Below, one piece after another: positions 17,088 through 23,419 of a DNA stretch of 42,280 nt. Positions within the stretch are counted from its first letter, which is position 1; each line of letters opens with the position of its first letter. The DNA is taken from contig NZ_AMSH01000029.1 of the NCBI RefSeq assembly GCF_000300535.1, forward strand, positions 1 to 42,280, given 5' to 3'. The DNA is from Bacillus xiamenensis. Lineage in GTDB: Bacteria; Bacillota; Bacilli; Bacillales; Bacillaceae. The notes under the pieces are model-generated. The model saw nothing but the letters and a program-made list of their open reading frames with translations, did no database searches and was not told the DNA's origin. The position numbers and the translations under genes are program-made.

Positions 17088-17976
17088 CAGTAAGCTAAAG
17101 ATTGAGCGGATACCGGCACTTGCGCCGTATGTGACCTTACAAAAAAGGCATCTGACTGATACGCAGTATGGAAGTTCACTTCCGATCAATGAAAGTGCAT
17201 ATCATATGTTAACGAAAGTTGATGGTCAGAGGACAGAGGCAAGTATTACAGCAGAGCTGGCTGATTTGTTTCAGGTCGATGAGTCTGTGATTGCTCGTGA
17301 TTTCTATCAACTGATGATGGGGCTGAATCAGCATCATTTGTTATCGATTCATTATCAATCGCCATATCGGGCTGTGACAGCCTGCTGTCAATTTTTTAAG
17401 CAGTATCAAGTAAAGATGAAGGAGCGGTTTGATTGCACAGGGCATTCATTCCTTCACCTATTGGGGACTGCTTTGCTCATGGTAACGCGCAAAATTATCT
17501 TTTTCTGGATGCTCTTTATGATCATGGCTGGAATCGCCTTTTTATTTATTCCAGATCCATCAATTGCGGCCATCGCCATTTATTTTACGATTATTTATTT
17601 CGGATTAATAACTGGAACCGCCTTGCATGAGGCGGCACATGGGTATGCACACCGGAAGTTCGCCGGCCGGGATGGTCCACAAGGTTTTTTTGCGAGCGAT
17701 ATGATGTCCGTGAAATTTGTGAGACCTGTACTAGAGCCATTTCAGAAAAAACAAGTATGGATTACACTGCTTGGTCCGCTCTTGCCTGGTGTAATCGGGG
17801 CAGCTGGAATCATGGTGACTGTTTTATTTTTGGATGAAAATCCGATTTCGACAGGCTTTTTCATTTTTTCAATCACGTATTTTATTCAATTGCTCTATCT
17901 TCTTCCGTTTATGGGAGATGGGAAGTCTATTATAAAGCAGCTATTGCTTGGTGGGATGGGAGGACAACGATCATGA
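17071..17976 (+). CDS. RRE (PqqD-like)-M50 membrane metalloprotease fusion
   Basis: The 301-residue protein starts at the ATG after GGAGG at 17060. Residues about 30-95 (LPINESAYHML, VDGQRTEASI, FQVDESVIARDFYQ) have the PqqD winged-helix pattern used as a RiPP recognition element. The rest is multi-TM with the zinc motif HEAAH (residues 186-190), and FMGDGKS near the C-terminus fits the M50 third-ligand Asp motif. YydH of the B. subtilis epipeptide system has a similar membrane protease role. A recognition domain fused to a protease next to a small peptide gene suggests it cuts that peptide in the membrane. Confidence 0.8.
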   Translation: MIQLLNSKLKIERIPALAPYVTLQKRHLTDTQYGSSLPINESAYHMLTKVDGQRTEASITAELADLFQVDESVIARDFYQLMMGLNQHHLLSIHYQSPYRAVTACCQFFKQYQVKMKERFDCTGHSFLHLLGTALLMVTRKIIFFWMLFMIMAGIAFLFIPDPSIAAIAIYFTIIYFGLITGTALHEAAHGYAHRKFAGRDGPQGFFASDMMSVKFVRPVLEPFQKKQVWITLLGPLLPGVIGAAGIMVTVLFLDENPISTGFFIFSITYFIQLLYLLPFMGDGKSIIKQLLLGGMGGQRS

Positions 17977-18254
17977 ACGTTCAAGCAATAAAACAAGGGG
18001 CAATTGTTGGTAGTTTTCTAGGATTTTTAGGCTATCCAATGCTGACAATTGGTGTATTGTTCTATCATTTATTTCAATCAAAAACAAATGATGAATTATT
18101 ATTTAACAGTCTTGCTTTTGAGATGGAAGGTTCATCAGCTTTTACATTCCAAATCAAGCCAAATTTTTTTATTTATATGGTTGTGATTTTTGCTGTGAGT
18201 TTTCTCATTGTGGCACTGCTCTCGTCGATGAAGCAGAAAAAAATGAAAGATTAG
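17973..18254 (+). CDS. Small two-TM membrane protein, possible immunity protein
   Basis: The 93-residue protein starts in an ATGA overlap with the protease gene, indicating translational coupling. Two hydrophobic segments (about residues 10-33 and 65-85) flank an acidic/polar loop, and the C-terminus is basic (MKQKKMKD). Last genes of peptide-toxin operons are often immunity proteins of this size, but the function is inferred from position only. The stop codon lies inside the first copy of a 30-base palindromic terminator repeat. Confidence 0.7.
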   Translation: MNVQAIKQGAIVGSFLGFLGYPMLTIGVLFYHLFQSKTNDELLFNSLAFEMEGSSAFTFQIKPNFFIYMVVIFAVSFLIVALLSSMKQKKMKD

Positions 18255-18275
18255 GAGAACTATCCTAATCTTTCA
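18244..18275 (+). terminator. Palindromic hairpin, copy 1 of a 30-bp repeat
   Basis: TGAAAGATTAGGA and TCCTAATCTTTCA form a perfect 13-pair stem around GAACTA. It includes the stop codon of the two-TM gene. The first 30 bases recur exactly at 18441-18470. Confidence 0.75.
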
Positions 18276-18289
18276 GCGTGAAGAGAAAG

Positions 18290-18330
18290 TGAGGGTTTTT
18301 AAGACAAGTGTCTACAAAACCCTCATTTTT
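18290..18330 (+). terminator. Intrinsic terminator of the peptide cassette
   Basis: TGAGGGTTTT (18290-18299) pairs with AAAACCCTCA (18316-18325), followed by T5. The inner bases AGAC/GTCT can extend it. Confidence 0.85.
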
Positions 18331-18416
18331 GTCTTTTGAACTGGGTCAAGAAGCAGTATGTAGTGTTTTTGCCTTGGAGTTCACTCAATATACGGTGTGT
18401 TTAAACCTTTAAAAAA

Positions 18417-18439
18417 GCTGTCGAGATTTTCTCGACAGC
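18417..18439. repeat. Perfect hairpin, minus-strand terminator-like
   Basis: GCTGTCGAGA, TTT, TCTCGACAGC. An A6 run precedes it, so it would terminate minus-strand transcription. No minus-strand gene is seen nearby on the right, so its purpose is unclear. Confidence 0.6.
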
Positions 18440-18440
18440 C

Positions 18441-18475
18441 TGAAAGATTAGGAGAACTATCCTAATCTTTTTTTG
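18441..18475 (+). terminator. Palindromic terminator, copy 2 of the 30-bp repeat
   Basis: Identical over 30 bases to 18244-18273 but followed by a longer T-run (T8), so a classical intrinsic terminator. No gene lies directly before it. Confidence 0.8.
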
Positions 18476-18501
18476 TCTATTCAACCAAATTTTGGTATAA
18501 T
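18473..18501 (+). promoter_or_regulatory. Sigma-A promoter of the lipoprotein gene
   Basis: TTGTCT (18473-18478), 17 bases, TATAAT (18496-18501). The -35 box sits in the T-run of the preceding terminator. Confidence 0.75.
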
Positions 18502-18531
18502 GAAGAATAAACATATAAAAGGGGATTATTA

Positions 18532-19212
18532 ATGATTAAAAAATGGAGTATTCTTTTATTATCTGTTTTTCTATTAGCAGGATGCAGCGAGAAGGCGGCA
18601 GAAACACCGACGACAGAGAAGACGGTATCAGAAAAACCTGCTTCAGAGAAAAATCAGAAAACAGCAACTCATGATAAAGTAACTGTCGAACCTATGAAAC
18701 TAACAAAAAATGAAAAAAGTCTTTTGGAAGCATTATCAGATAAGCCGTTTGAAGCGATGACAGTGAAAGGACTAAAAGGCAGTAATAAAAGTGTATCCTT
18801 GATCGGTATGCATTACAAAGATGGACAATTAATAAAAGACGATACAAAAAAAATCACCATTGACCTTCATCAAAATGGCATCGATAACAGTGTGAATTTT
18901 ATCTACCAGCTAGAAGATGAAAAAGATGATCTGTTAAAAGTAACGTATAGCTTATGGAAAGATAAAGAGCAAAGCGAACTAACGAAACTCTCGACTAGCA
19001 TGGATTTCAAACAGGACGTGGGAGGAAACACAACGATATCAGCTTCAGATCTTTTTCACATGTCTCCTGGAGAGAAAAAAATAATTTCTACTACCATCAC
19101 AACTGGAATGAACCATGAGTTTTCTGGTTTAACAGGTTCTGAAAAGAATCTGAAAAAGGAATTAAAAGATGTGAAGCAGGCTTATTTGGTGTATTTGCAG
19201 CTAGACAAATAA
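18532..19212 (+). CDS. Hypothetical lipoprotein (226 aa)
   Basis: The signal peptide has a basic start (MIKKW) and the lipobox LLAGC at about residue 18. A low-complexity Lys/Glu/Thr linker follows, then a soluble domain of mixed strands with no recognised catalytic motif. It should be anchored to the outer membrane leaflet. It has its own promoter and an AAAGGGG site. It follows the peptide cassette; whether it belongs to that system (for example as a protective lipoprotein) is unknown. Confidence 0.8.
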   Translation: MIKKWSILLLSVFLLAGCSEKAAETPTTEKTVSEKPASEKNQKTATHDKVTVEPMKLTKNEKSLLEALSDKPFEAMTVKGLKGSNKSVSLIGMHYKDGQLIKDDTKKITIDLHQNGIDNSVNFIYQLEDEKDDLLKVTYSLWKDKEQSELTKLSTSMDFKQDVGGNTTISASDLFHMSPGEKKIISTTITTGMNHEFSGLTGSEKNLKKELKDVKQAYLVYLQLDK

Positions 19213-19229
19213 CTATCGTAATATATATG

Positions 19230-19270
19230 GAGAATATGAAGATTTTTTGACGAAAAATTTTCATATTCTC
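19230..19270. repeat. Long inverted repeat (hairpin)
   Basis: GAGAATATGAA and TTCATATTCTC are perfect 11-base arms, extended inward by ATTTTT/AAAAAT. There is no T-run after it. It lies after the lipoprotein gene and directly before the -35 box of the tRNA-Gly unit; it may act as a terminator or operator. Confidence 0.65.
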
Positions 19271-19299
19271 TTGACGAATGATGAAGAAAGTTGTAACAT
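19271..19299 (+). promoter_or_regulatory. Promoter of the tRNA-Gly unit
   Basis: TTGACG, a 17-base spacer, then TAACAT, followed by about 45 bases to the first tRNA copy. Confidence 0.65.
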
Positions 19300-19340
19300 A
19301 ATAAAAGTCAACGCAATGATGTTGTCTTTAAAAGATTGAT

Positions 19341-19414
19341 GCGGGTGTAGTTTAGTGGTAAAACCTCAGCCTTCCAAGCTGATGCAGTGAGCTAGATTAT
19401 AATCACACGCTCAA
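19341..19414 (+). pseudogene. Pseudo-tRNA-Gly (degenerate copy)
   Basis: This 74-base copy of tRNA-Gly(UCC) keeps the acceptor 5' strand, D-arm and a perfect anticodon stem (TCAGC/GCTGA). Its last 30 bases (19385-19414) carry eight substitutions: the T-loop TTC is CTA, the T-stem no longer pairs, the acceptor strand has a mismatch, and the 3' CCA is CAA. It cannot form a normal T-arm. Confidence 0.88.
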
Positions 19415-19449
19415 ATACATAGCAATGATGTTGTCTTTAAAAGATTGAT

Positions 19450-19523
19450 GCGGGTGTAGTTTAGTGGTAAAACCTCATCCTTCCAAGCTGATGTCGTGAG
19501 TTCGATTCTCATCACCCGCTCCA
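19450..19523 (+). tRNA. tRNA-Gly(UCC)
   Basis: GCGGGTG pairs with CACCCGC. The anticodon loop is CTTCCAA, the T-arm GTGAG-TTCGATT-CTCAT is normal, and the discriminator T and CCA are encoded. The anticodon stem has an unusual T-C mismatch (19478/19488, tRNA positions 30-40) where the upstream pseudo-copy has the normal G-C. Probably functional. Confidence 0.88.
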
Positions 19524-19541
19524 ATACATAATTTTGTGTAT

Positions 19542-19586
19542 AACGCAGTATTTCGTTTCATAGATAAACGAAGTGTTGCGTTTTTT
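19542..19586 (+). terminator. Terminator of the tRNA-Gly unit
   Basis: AACGCA..TTCGTTT and AAACGAA..TGCGTT form a long stem, ending in T6. Confidence 0.85.
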
Positions 19587-19600
19587 ATTATGTCAGTATA

Positions 19601-19638
19601 ATGGAAAAAGCACTGTCAGCCTACAGTGCTTTTTCCAT
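19601..19638 (-). terminator. Terminator overlapping the end of the next minus-strand gene
   Basis: ATGGAAAAAGCACTGT and its perfect complement flank CAGCCT. On the minus strand it includes the last codons (MEKAL-stop) of the gene ending at 19621. Confidence 0.75.
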
Positions 19639-20217
19639 GAGTTCATATTTACTTTCTCCACCATGTATTTGTATAAACATCTTCGTCAAGGATTGTATAA
19701 GCGCTTCACTCTTTTCCCGGGAAATAGATGGCGGGAAGAGGATAATTTGAAGAATGTTCTCTGTGTCCTGGGAAATGTGTGCTTGACTTGCCTGAGAAAA
19801 TAACCCTTTAAGACCTGCACCGTCCTGCCATTCAATATGACCCGTATCAGTCTTTGTCAATGACAATGGGTCTTTAAGACGATCGGCATCTAATGTAAGG
19901 ATAGGCAAGAAATATTTTAACGAAAAAAATATCGACAAATCCTGTACGGAATTGGTCGAGTCAATAAATTGTTCCTTTTGAATATCAGAAAGAAGGGGAA
20001 GAAAAGGGACGCCTTCTAAAAGACCAGTCCATTCTTTGATCTCTGGCACTTCTTCCAAGAGTTGATCTTCATACTCGAAAAATAAAGATTCTTGAAACAG
20101 GCGTAATCGGCCTTTTAGCATTTGAGGTGACTTTCCTACCTCAATATGTGAATATTCAATCTGTCCAACATGGATAGACGGGCTTTGAGGTTGAGAAATT
20201 TCCATATGTATCTTCAC
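19621..20217 (-). CDS. Conserved hypothetical protein beside queG
   Basis: The 198-residue protein is soluble, rich in strands at the N-terminus (VGQIEYSHIEVG) and leucine-rich in the middle, with no recognised motif. It is divergent from queG, the position of yhzB in B. subtilis (from memory). The gene ends inside its own terminator hairpin. Function unknown. Confidence 0.7.
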   Translation of the reverse strand: MKIHMEISQPQSPSIHVGQIEYSHIEVGKSPQMLKGRLRLFQESLFFEYEDQLLEEVPEIKEWTGLLEGVPFLPLLSDIQKEQFIDSTNSVQDLSIFFSLKYFLPILTLDADRLKDPLSLTKTDTGHIEWQDGAGLKGLFSQASQAHISQDTENILQIILFPPSISREKSEALIQSLTKMFIQIHGGESKYELMEKAL

Positions 20218-20297
20218 AGTGACTCACTCCAATCGGTCATGATACACTCGTATTATACTGAAAACAACTGAAGAAACAAAGAAAGGAGGTTTGCAAG

Positions 20298-21449
20298 GTG
20301 ATTCATGTTGGACAATTAAAAGAAGAATTGATTCAATATGCGAACGAAATTGGTGTCGATAAAATTCGATTTGCAAGTGCTGATACATTTGATTCATTAA
20401 AGGACCGCCTCATCTTACATGAATCGTTGGGGTATTTGTCCGGCTTTGAAGAACCTGATATCGAAAAACGAACAAATCCTGCTTTGCTGCTTCCAAAAGC
20501 AAAATCAATTGTTGCCATTGCGCTCGCTTATCCTTCCAAAATGAAAGATGCTCCCCGCAGTACAAAGGATGCGAGAAGAGGAATCTTTTGCAGGGCTTCA
20601 TGGGGAACGGATTATCATGTTGTACTGAAAAAAAAGCTTGATATGCTCGAGGAATTTTTGCGAAGCAAGCATGAAGATATACGTACGAAATCAATGGTGG
20701 ATACAGGTGAACTGTCTGATCGTGCTGTAGCAGAACGTGCTGGCATTGGCTTTAGTGCAAAGAACTGTATGATTATCACACCTGAGTTCGGATCTTATGT
20801 GTACTTGGCTGAAATGATCACAAATGTCCCGTTTGAACCGGATGAGAAAATTGAAGAACAGTGCGGGACATGCAATAAATGTGTGGACTCATGTCCAACC
20901 GGTGCTCTTGTGAATCCAGGACAATTGAATTCTCAAAGGTGTATTTCGTTTTTAACTCAGACAAAAGGGTTTTTACCTGACGAATTTCGTTCGAAAATAG
21001 GGAATCGATTGTATGGATGTGATACGTGCCAAATAGTTTGCCCAATCAATAAAGGGAAGGACTTTCATCTGCATCCTGAAATGGAGCCGGACCCTGAAAT
21101 TGCAAAGCCGCTCTTAAAGCCGCTGCTGACGATCAGCAATCGTGAGTTTAAGGAGAAGTACGGTCATGTTTCGGGATCATGGCGTGGGAAAAAGCCTATT
21201 CAGCGGAATGCCATTTTGGCACTTGCTCACTTTAAAGATACATCTGCCTTGCCAGATTTGGTTGAACTTATGCATAAAGATCCAAGGCCGGTCATTCGAG
21301 GCACAGCCGCTTGGGCAATTGGCAAAATTGGCGATGAGCAGCAGCTGTCAGAGCTGGAAAAAGCCCTTGAGCGGGAAAGTGATGAAGAAGCAAAACAAGA
21401 GATCATCAAAGGGATCGAGCTGTTACAGACACCTTTAAATACTAAATAA
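20298..21449 (+). CDS. queG: Epoxyqueuosine reductase
   Basis: The protein has 383 residues with a GTG start eight bases after AAGGAGG. Two ferredoxin-type clusters are present: CGTCNKCVDSCPTGAL (about 188-203) and CDTCQIVCP (about 241-249). The N-terminal DUF1730 region has the RGIFCRASWGTDYH segment. The C-terminus (about 305-380) carries HEAT-like repeats as in Bacillus QueG. It is a cobalamin- and [4Fe-4S]-dependent enzyme of the last step of queuosine tRNA modification. It is the first gene of a same-strand run with the amidase gene and trmL. Confidence 0.96.
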   Translation: MIHVGQLKEELIQYANEIGVDKIRFASADTFDSLKDRLILHESLGYLSGFEEPDIEKRTNPALLLPKAKSIVAIALAYPSKMKDAPRSTKDARRGIFCRASWGTDYHVVLKKKLDMLEEFLRSKHEDIRTKSMVDTGELSDRAVAERAGIGFSAKNCMIITPEFGSYVYLAEMITNVPFEPDEKIEEQCGTCNKCVDSCPTGALVNPGQLNSQRCISFLTQTKGFLPDEFRSKIGNRLYGCDTCQIVCPINKGKDFHLHPEMEPDPEIAKPLLKPLLTISNREFKEKYGHVSGSWRGKKPIQRNAILALAHFKDTSALPDLVELMHKDPRPVIRGTAAWAIGKIGDEQQLSELEKALERESDEEAKQEIIKGIELLQTPLNTK

Positions 21450-21511
21450 CATCCCTTTGAACATAGAATGAACCAAACAGAGATTTTTAAAAAAAGTTTG
21501 GTGGTGTCTGT

Positions 21512-22414
21512 GTGAAACAATTATTAGAGCAAACGTTAGAAGACAGGCTGGCCTATTTATTAAATGGCAGTACGATCAAACAGCCGCAGCTTGTGTCGGA
21601 TGTGGACGCAGTGGAACGGAAAAAAGAGCTTTTTGCTAGAAGACAGGTTGAGATTGTGAAGGCGAAAGCAAAAGCAAAACTTCTAGGTTCAATGATTCAA
21701 GATGATGGCGTTCAGCAAGTGGAATATCTTGCGCATCTCACTTATGTCTGTAAGGATATAGACGATTCTTTTTATTTAGAGGAACAGGTTGAGAAAAGAG
21801 AAGCGTTTCTTTATCATGACATGCTTGTGAAGGATCGTATGGTACAAGAGGAACGGCAAAACGAAGAGCAGGTTGATGAGCGCTTCCAGCACGAAGAACA
21901 ATTCGGGAGAGCCTTTCACTATGACCGGCGGGCAGCCGTGCAATATGCGGAGACGTACTGGAATAAACGGAATCCAGCCTATAAAAATTTTGAAGATAAC
22001 TGTACAAATTTTATTTCGCAATGCCTAAAAGCAGGGAATGCACCAATGAGAGGATATCCGAATCGCGGATCAGGCTGGTGGGTGCGTTCACATACGTGGA
22101 GCTACAGCTGGACGGTGGCACATTCGATGAAAAATTATTTAGCGAATTCTAAAGCGGGATTAAGAGCGAAGAAGCTGAAGGAGCCGCAGGAGCTTCAAAT
22201 TGGTGATGTCATTTGCTACGATTTTGAGGGGGATGGAAGGTATAATCATACAACGATTGTCGTTGATCATGATAAAGGCGGAATGCCTCTTGTGAATGCG
22301 CAGACGTATGACAGCCGCATGCGGTACTGGTCATATGAGGATTCAACCGCTTATACACCAGCTATCCGTTATACGTTTTTTCACATTTTGGACGATGCCG
22401 CGAAAGATAGTTAA
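21512..22414 (+). CDS. yhbB: Amidase-domain protein (YhbB-like)
   Basis: The 300-residue protein has an N-terminal half that is charged and helix-rich with no membrane anchor. The C-terminal half (about 150-295) matches the putative amidase domain (amidase_6): YWNKRNPAYKNFEDNCTNF with the likely catalytic Cys, then YNHTTIVVDHD with a candidate His. This is an NlpC/P60-like papain fold. There is no signal peptide. The start is GTG at 21512 with a weak GGTGG site. It lies in the conserved queG-yhbB-trmL order. The substrate is unknown, perhaps peptidoglycan. Confidence 0.85.
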   Translation: MKQLLEQTLEDRLAYLLNGSTIKQPQLVSDVDAVERKKELFARRQVEIVKAKAKAKLLGSMIQDDGVQQVEYLAHLTYVCKDIDDSFYLEEQVEKREAFLYHDMLVKDRMVQEERQNEEQVDERFQHEEQFGRAFHYDRRAAVQYAETYWNKRNPAYKNFEDNCTNFISQCLKAGNAPMRGYPNRGSGWWVRSHTWSYSWTVAHSMKNYLANSKAGLRAKKLKEPQELQIGDVICYDFEGDGRYNHTTIVVDHDKGGMPLVNAQTYDSRMRYWSYEDSTAYTPAIRYTFFHILDDAAKDS

Positions 22415-22457
22415 TGGTATAATGTTGAGCGGAAAAGAAAATTAGAGGTGAACTTTT

Positions 22458-22931
22458 TTGGGACTTCATGTCGTTTTATATCAACCAGAAATTCCAGCTA
22501 ATACTGGAAATATTGCGCGTACATGTGCAGCAACAAATACAACACTTCATCTGATTCGTCCGCTTGGTTTTTCAACAGATGACAAAATGCTGAAGCGTGC
22601 AGGACTCGATTATTGGAAATATGCCAATGTCGTCTATCATGATTCATTGGATGAATTGTTTGAGGCGCATCCGAAGGGACAATTTTTCTATATTACGAAA
22701 TTTGGTCAAAAGCCGCATACAACGTTTGATTACTCTCAGTTAGATGAAGACTATTTCTTCGTTTTTGGCAGAGAAACAAGTGGATTGCCGAAAGATTTAA
22801 TTGAACGCAATATGGACCGCTGTCTTCGTTTACCGATGACAGAGCATGTTCGTTCACTTAACCTGTCCAATACGGCAGCGATCCTAGTTTATGAGGCGCT
22901 TCGCCAGCAGCAATATCGGGATCTGATATAA
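22458..22931 (+). CDS. trmL: tRNA (cytidine/uridine-34-2'-O)-methyltransferase
   Basis: The 157-residue SPOUT methyltransferase has a TTG start eight bases after AGAGGTG. PEIPANTGNIARTCAA is the N-terminal motif, and FGRETSGLP with LRLPMTEHVRSLNLSNTAA form the trefoil-knot SAM site. It methylates the wobble ribose of tRNA-Leu isoacceptors (two tRNA-Leu genes open this window, by coincidence of the map). The B. subtilis name was cspR/yibK-like. Confidence 0.95.
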   Translation: MGLHVVLYQPEIPANTGNIARTCAATNTTLHLIRPLGFSTDDKMLKRAGLDYWKYANVVYHDSLDELFEAHPKGQFFYITKFGQKPHTTFDYSQLDEDYFFVFGRETSGLPKDLIERNMDRCLRLPMTEHVRSLNLSNTAAILVYEALRQQQYRDLI

Positions 22932-22942
22932 GGTCATAATGT

Positions 22943-22971
22943 AAGCCGGGATTCCTATCTTGGCTTTTTTT
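22943..22971 (+). terminator. Terminator after trmL
   Basis: AAGCC-G-GGAT, TCCT, ATCT-T-GGCTT, then T-run. Confidence 0.65.
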
Positions 22972-23047
22972 AGCGGTCACGCCGACTTCGCTTCAGGTGT
23001 CAGTCAATCGAGCTTGATATGAAAGCGTAGAAAACAACGAACTAAAT

Positions 23048-23084
23048 AAAAAAGGATGTTCCGCTGATGGAACATCCTTTTTTT
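23048..23084. terminator. Bidirectional terminator
   Basis: AAAAAAGGATGTTCC and GGAACATCCTTTTTT form a perfect 15-pair stem. It closes the trmL side and the small minus-strand gene. Confidence 0.88.
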
Positions 23085-23170
23085 CATTTACCAGGCTTGC
23101 CTTCGTAGCCAGCTGTGAAAATGGATACTAAAAACGTAATGATGACGCCCATCATAATGACCGTTCTCAT
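23084..23170 (-). CDS. 28-residue single-TM peptide
   Basis: On the minus strand ATG (23170) follows AGGGGGAGCTTAT, and the frame encodes MRTVIMMGVIITFLVSIF followed by TAGYEGKPGK. One hydrophobic segment and a short polar tail make it a plausible small membrane protein. The site, the following terminator and the isolated position in an otherwise empty 488-base gap support it. Function unknown. Confidence 0.55.
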   Translation of the reverse strand: MRTVIMMGVIITFLVSIFTAGYEGKPGK

Positions 23171-23239
23171 ATAAGCTCCCCCTTATCCCTTTGTTCCTTC
23201 GCTGCCGGTTTCATATGTTGTGAAGTTCGCCTTGAAAAG

Positions 23240-23271
23240 CAGGAGAAGAAGATCATTTTTCTCCTGTTTTT
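23240..23271 (+). terminator. Hairpin with T-run upstream of prkA
   Basis: CAGGAGAA (23240-23247) pairs with TTCTCCTG (23259-23266), then T5. No plus-strand gene precedes it, so it would act as an attenuator or block read-through into prkA. Confidence 0.5.
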
Positions 23272-23341
23272 CCTTTATTATGAAGGGTCTTGCAGATGGT
23301 TGTCAATTCAGTTTGCCAATTCGTCATTTTGAAGAACGAAA

Positions 23342-23370
23342 GCATGTAATAGGACGCCTCCGCATAGATT
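23342..23370 (+). promoter_or_regulatory. Possible sigma-E promoter of prkA
   Basis: CATAGATT (23363-23370) matches the sigma-E -10 (CATACANT) at most positions, with GCATGT about 16 bases upstream as a weak -35. prkA is a sporulation gene in B. subtilis. Confidence 0.35.
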
Positions 23371-23419
23371 GTAAAACAGTATCTGATTTCTAGCTTCAAT
23401 CTTGAAAGAGGAGGTTCAT

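Larger units (their letters stand above)
19313..19530 (+). repeat. Tandem duplication (2 x 109 bp) carrying tRNA-Gly
   Basis: Two direct units, 19313-19421 and 19422-19530. The 28 bases before each tRNA copy and most of the 5' half of the tRNA are identical; the 3' third of the first tRNA copy is diverged. Confidence 0.9.

Noticed and set aside
18244..18475. 30-base repeats as a CRISPR array
   Set aside because: Only two copies, palindromic with T-tracts, separated by 167 bases of other hairpins; no cas genes.
19313..19530. Duplicated tRNA-Gly as attL/attR of a mobile element
   Set aside because: The copies are adjacent with no cargo between them, and no integrase gene is present in the window; a simple tandem duplication explains them.
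20298..22931. queG-yhbB-trmL and prkA-yhbH as novel systems
   Set aside because: These match well-known conserved Bacillus gene sets with expected lengths and motifs.
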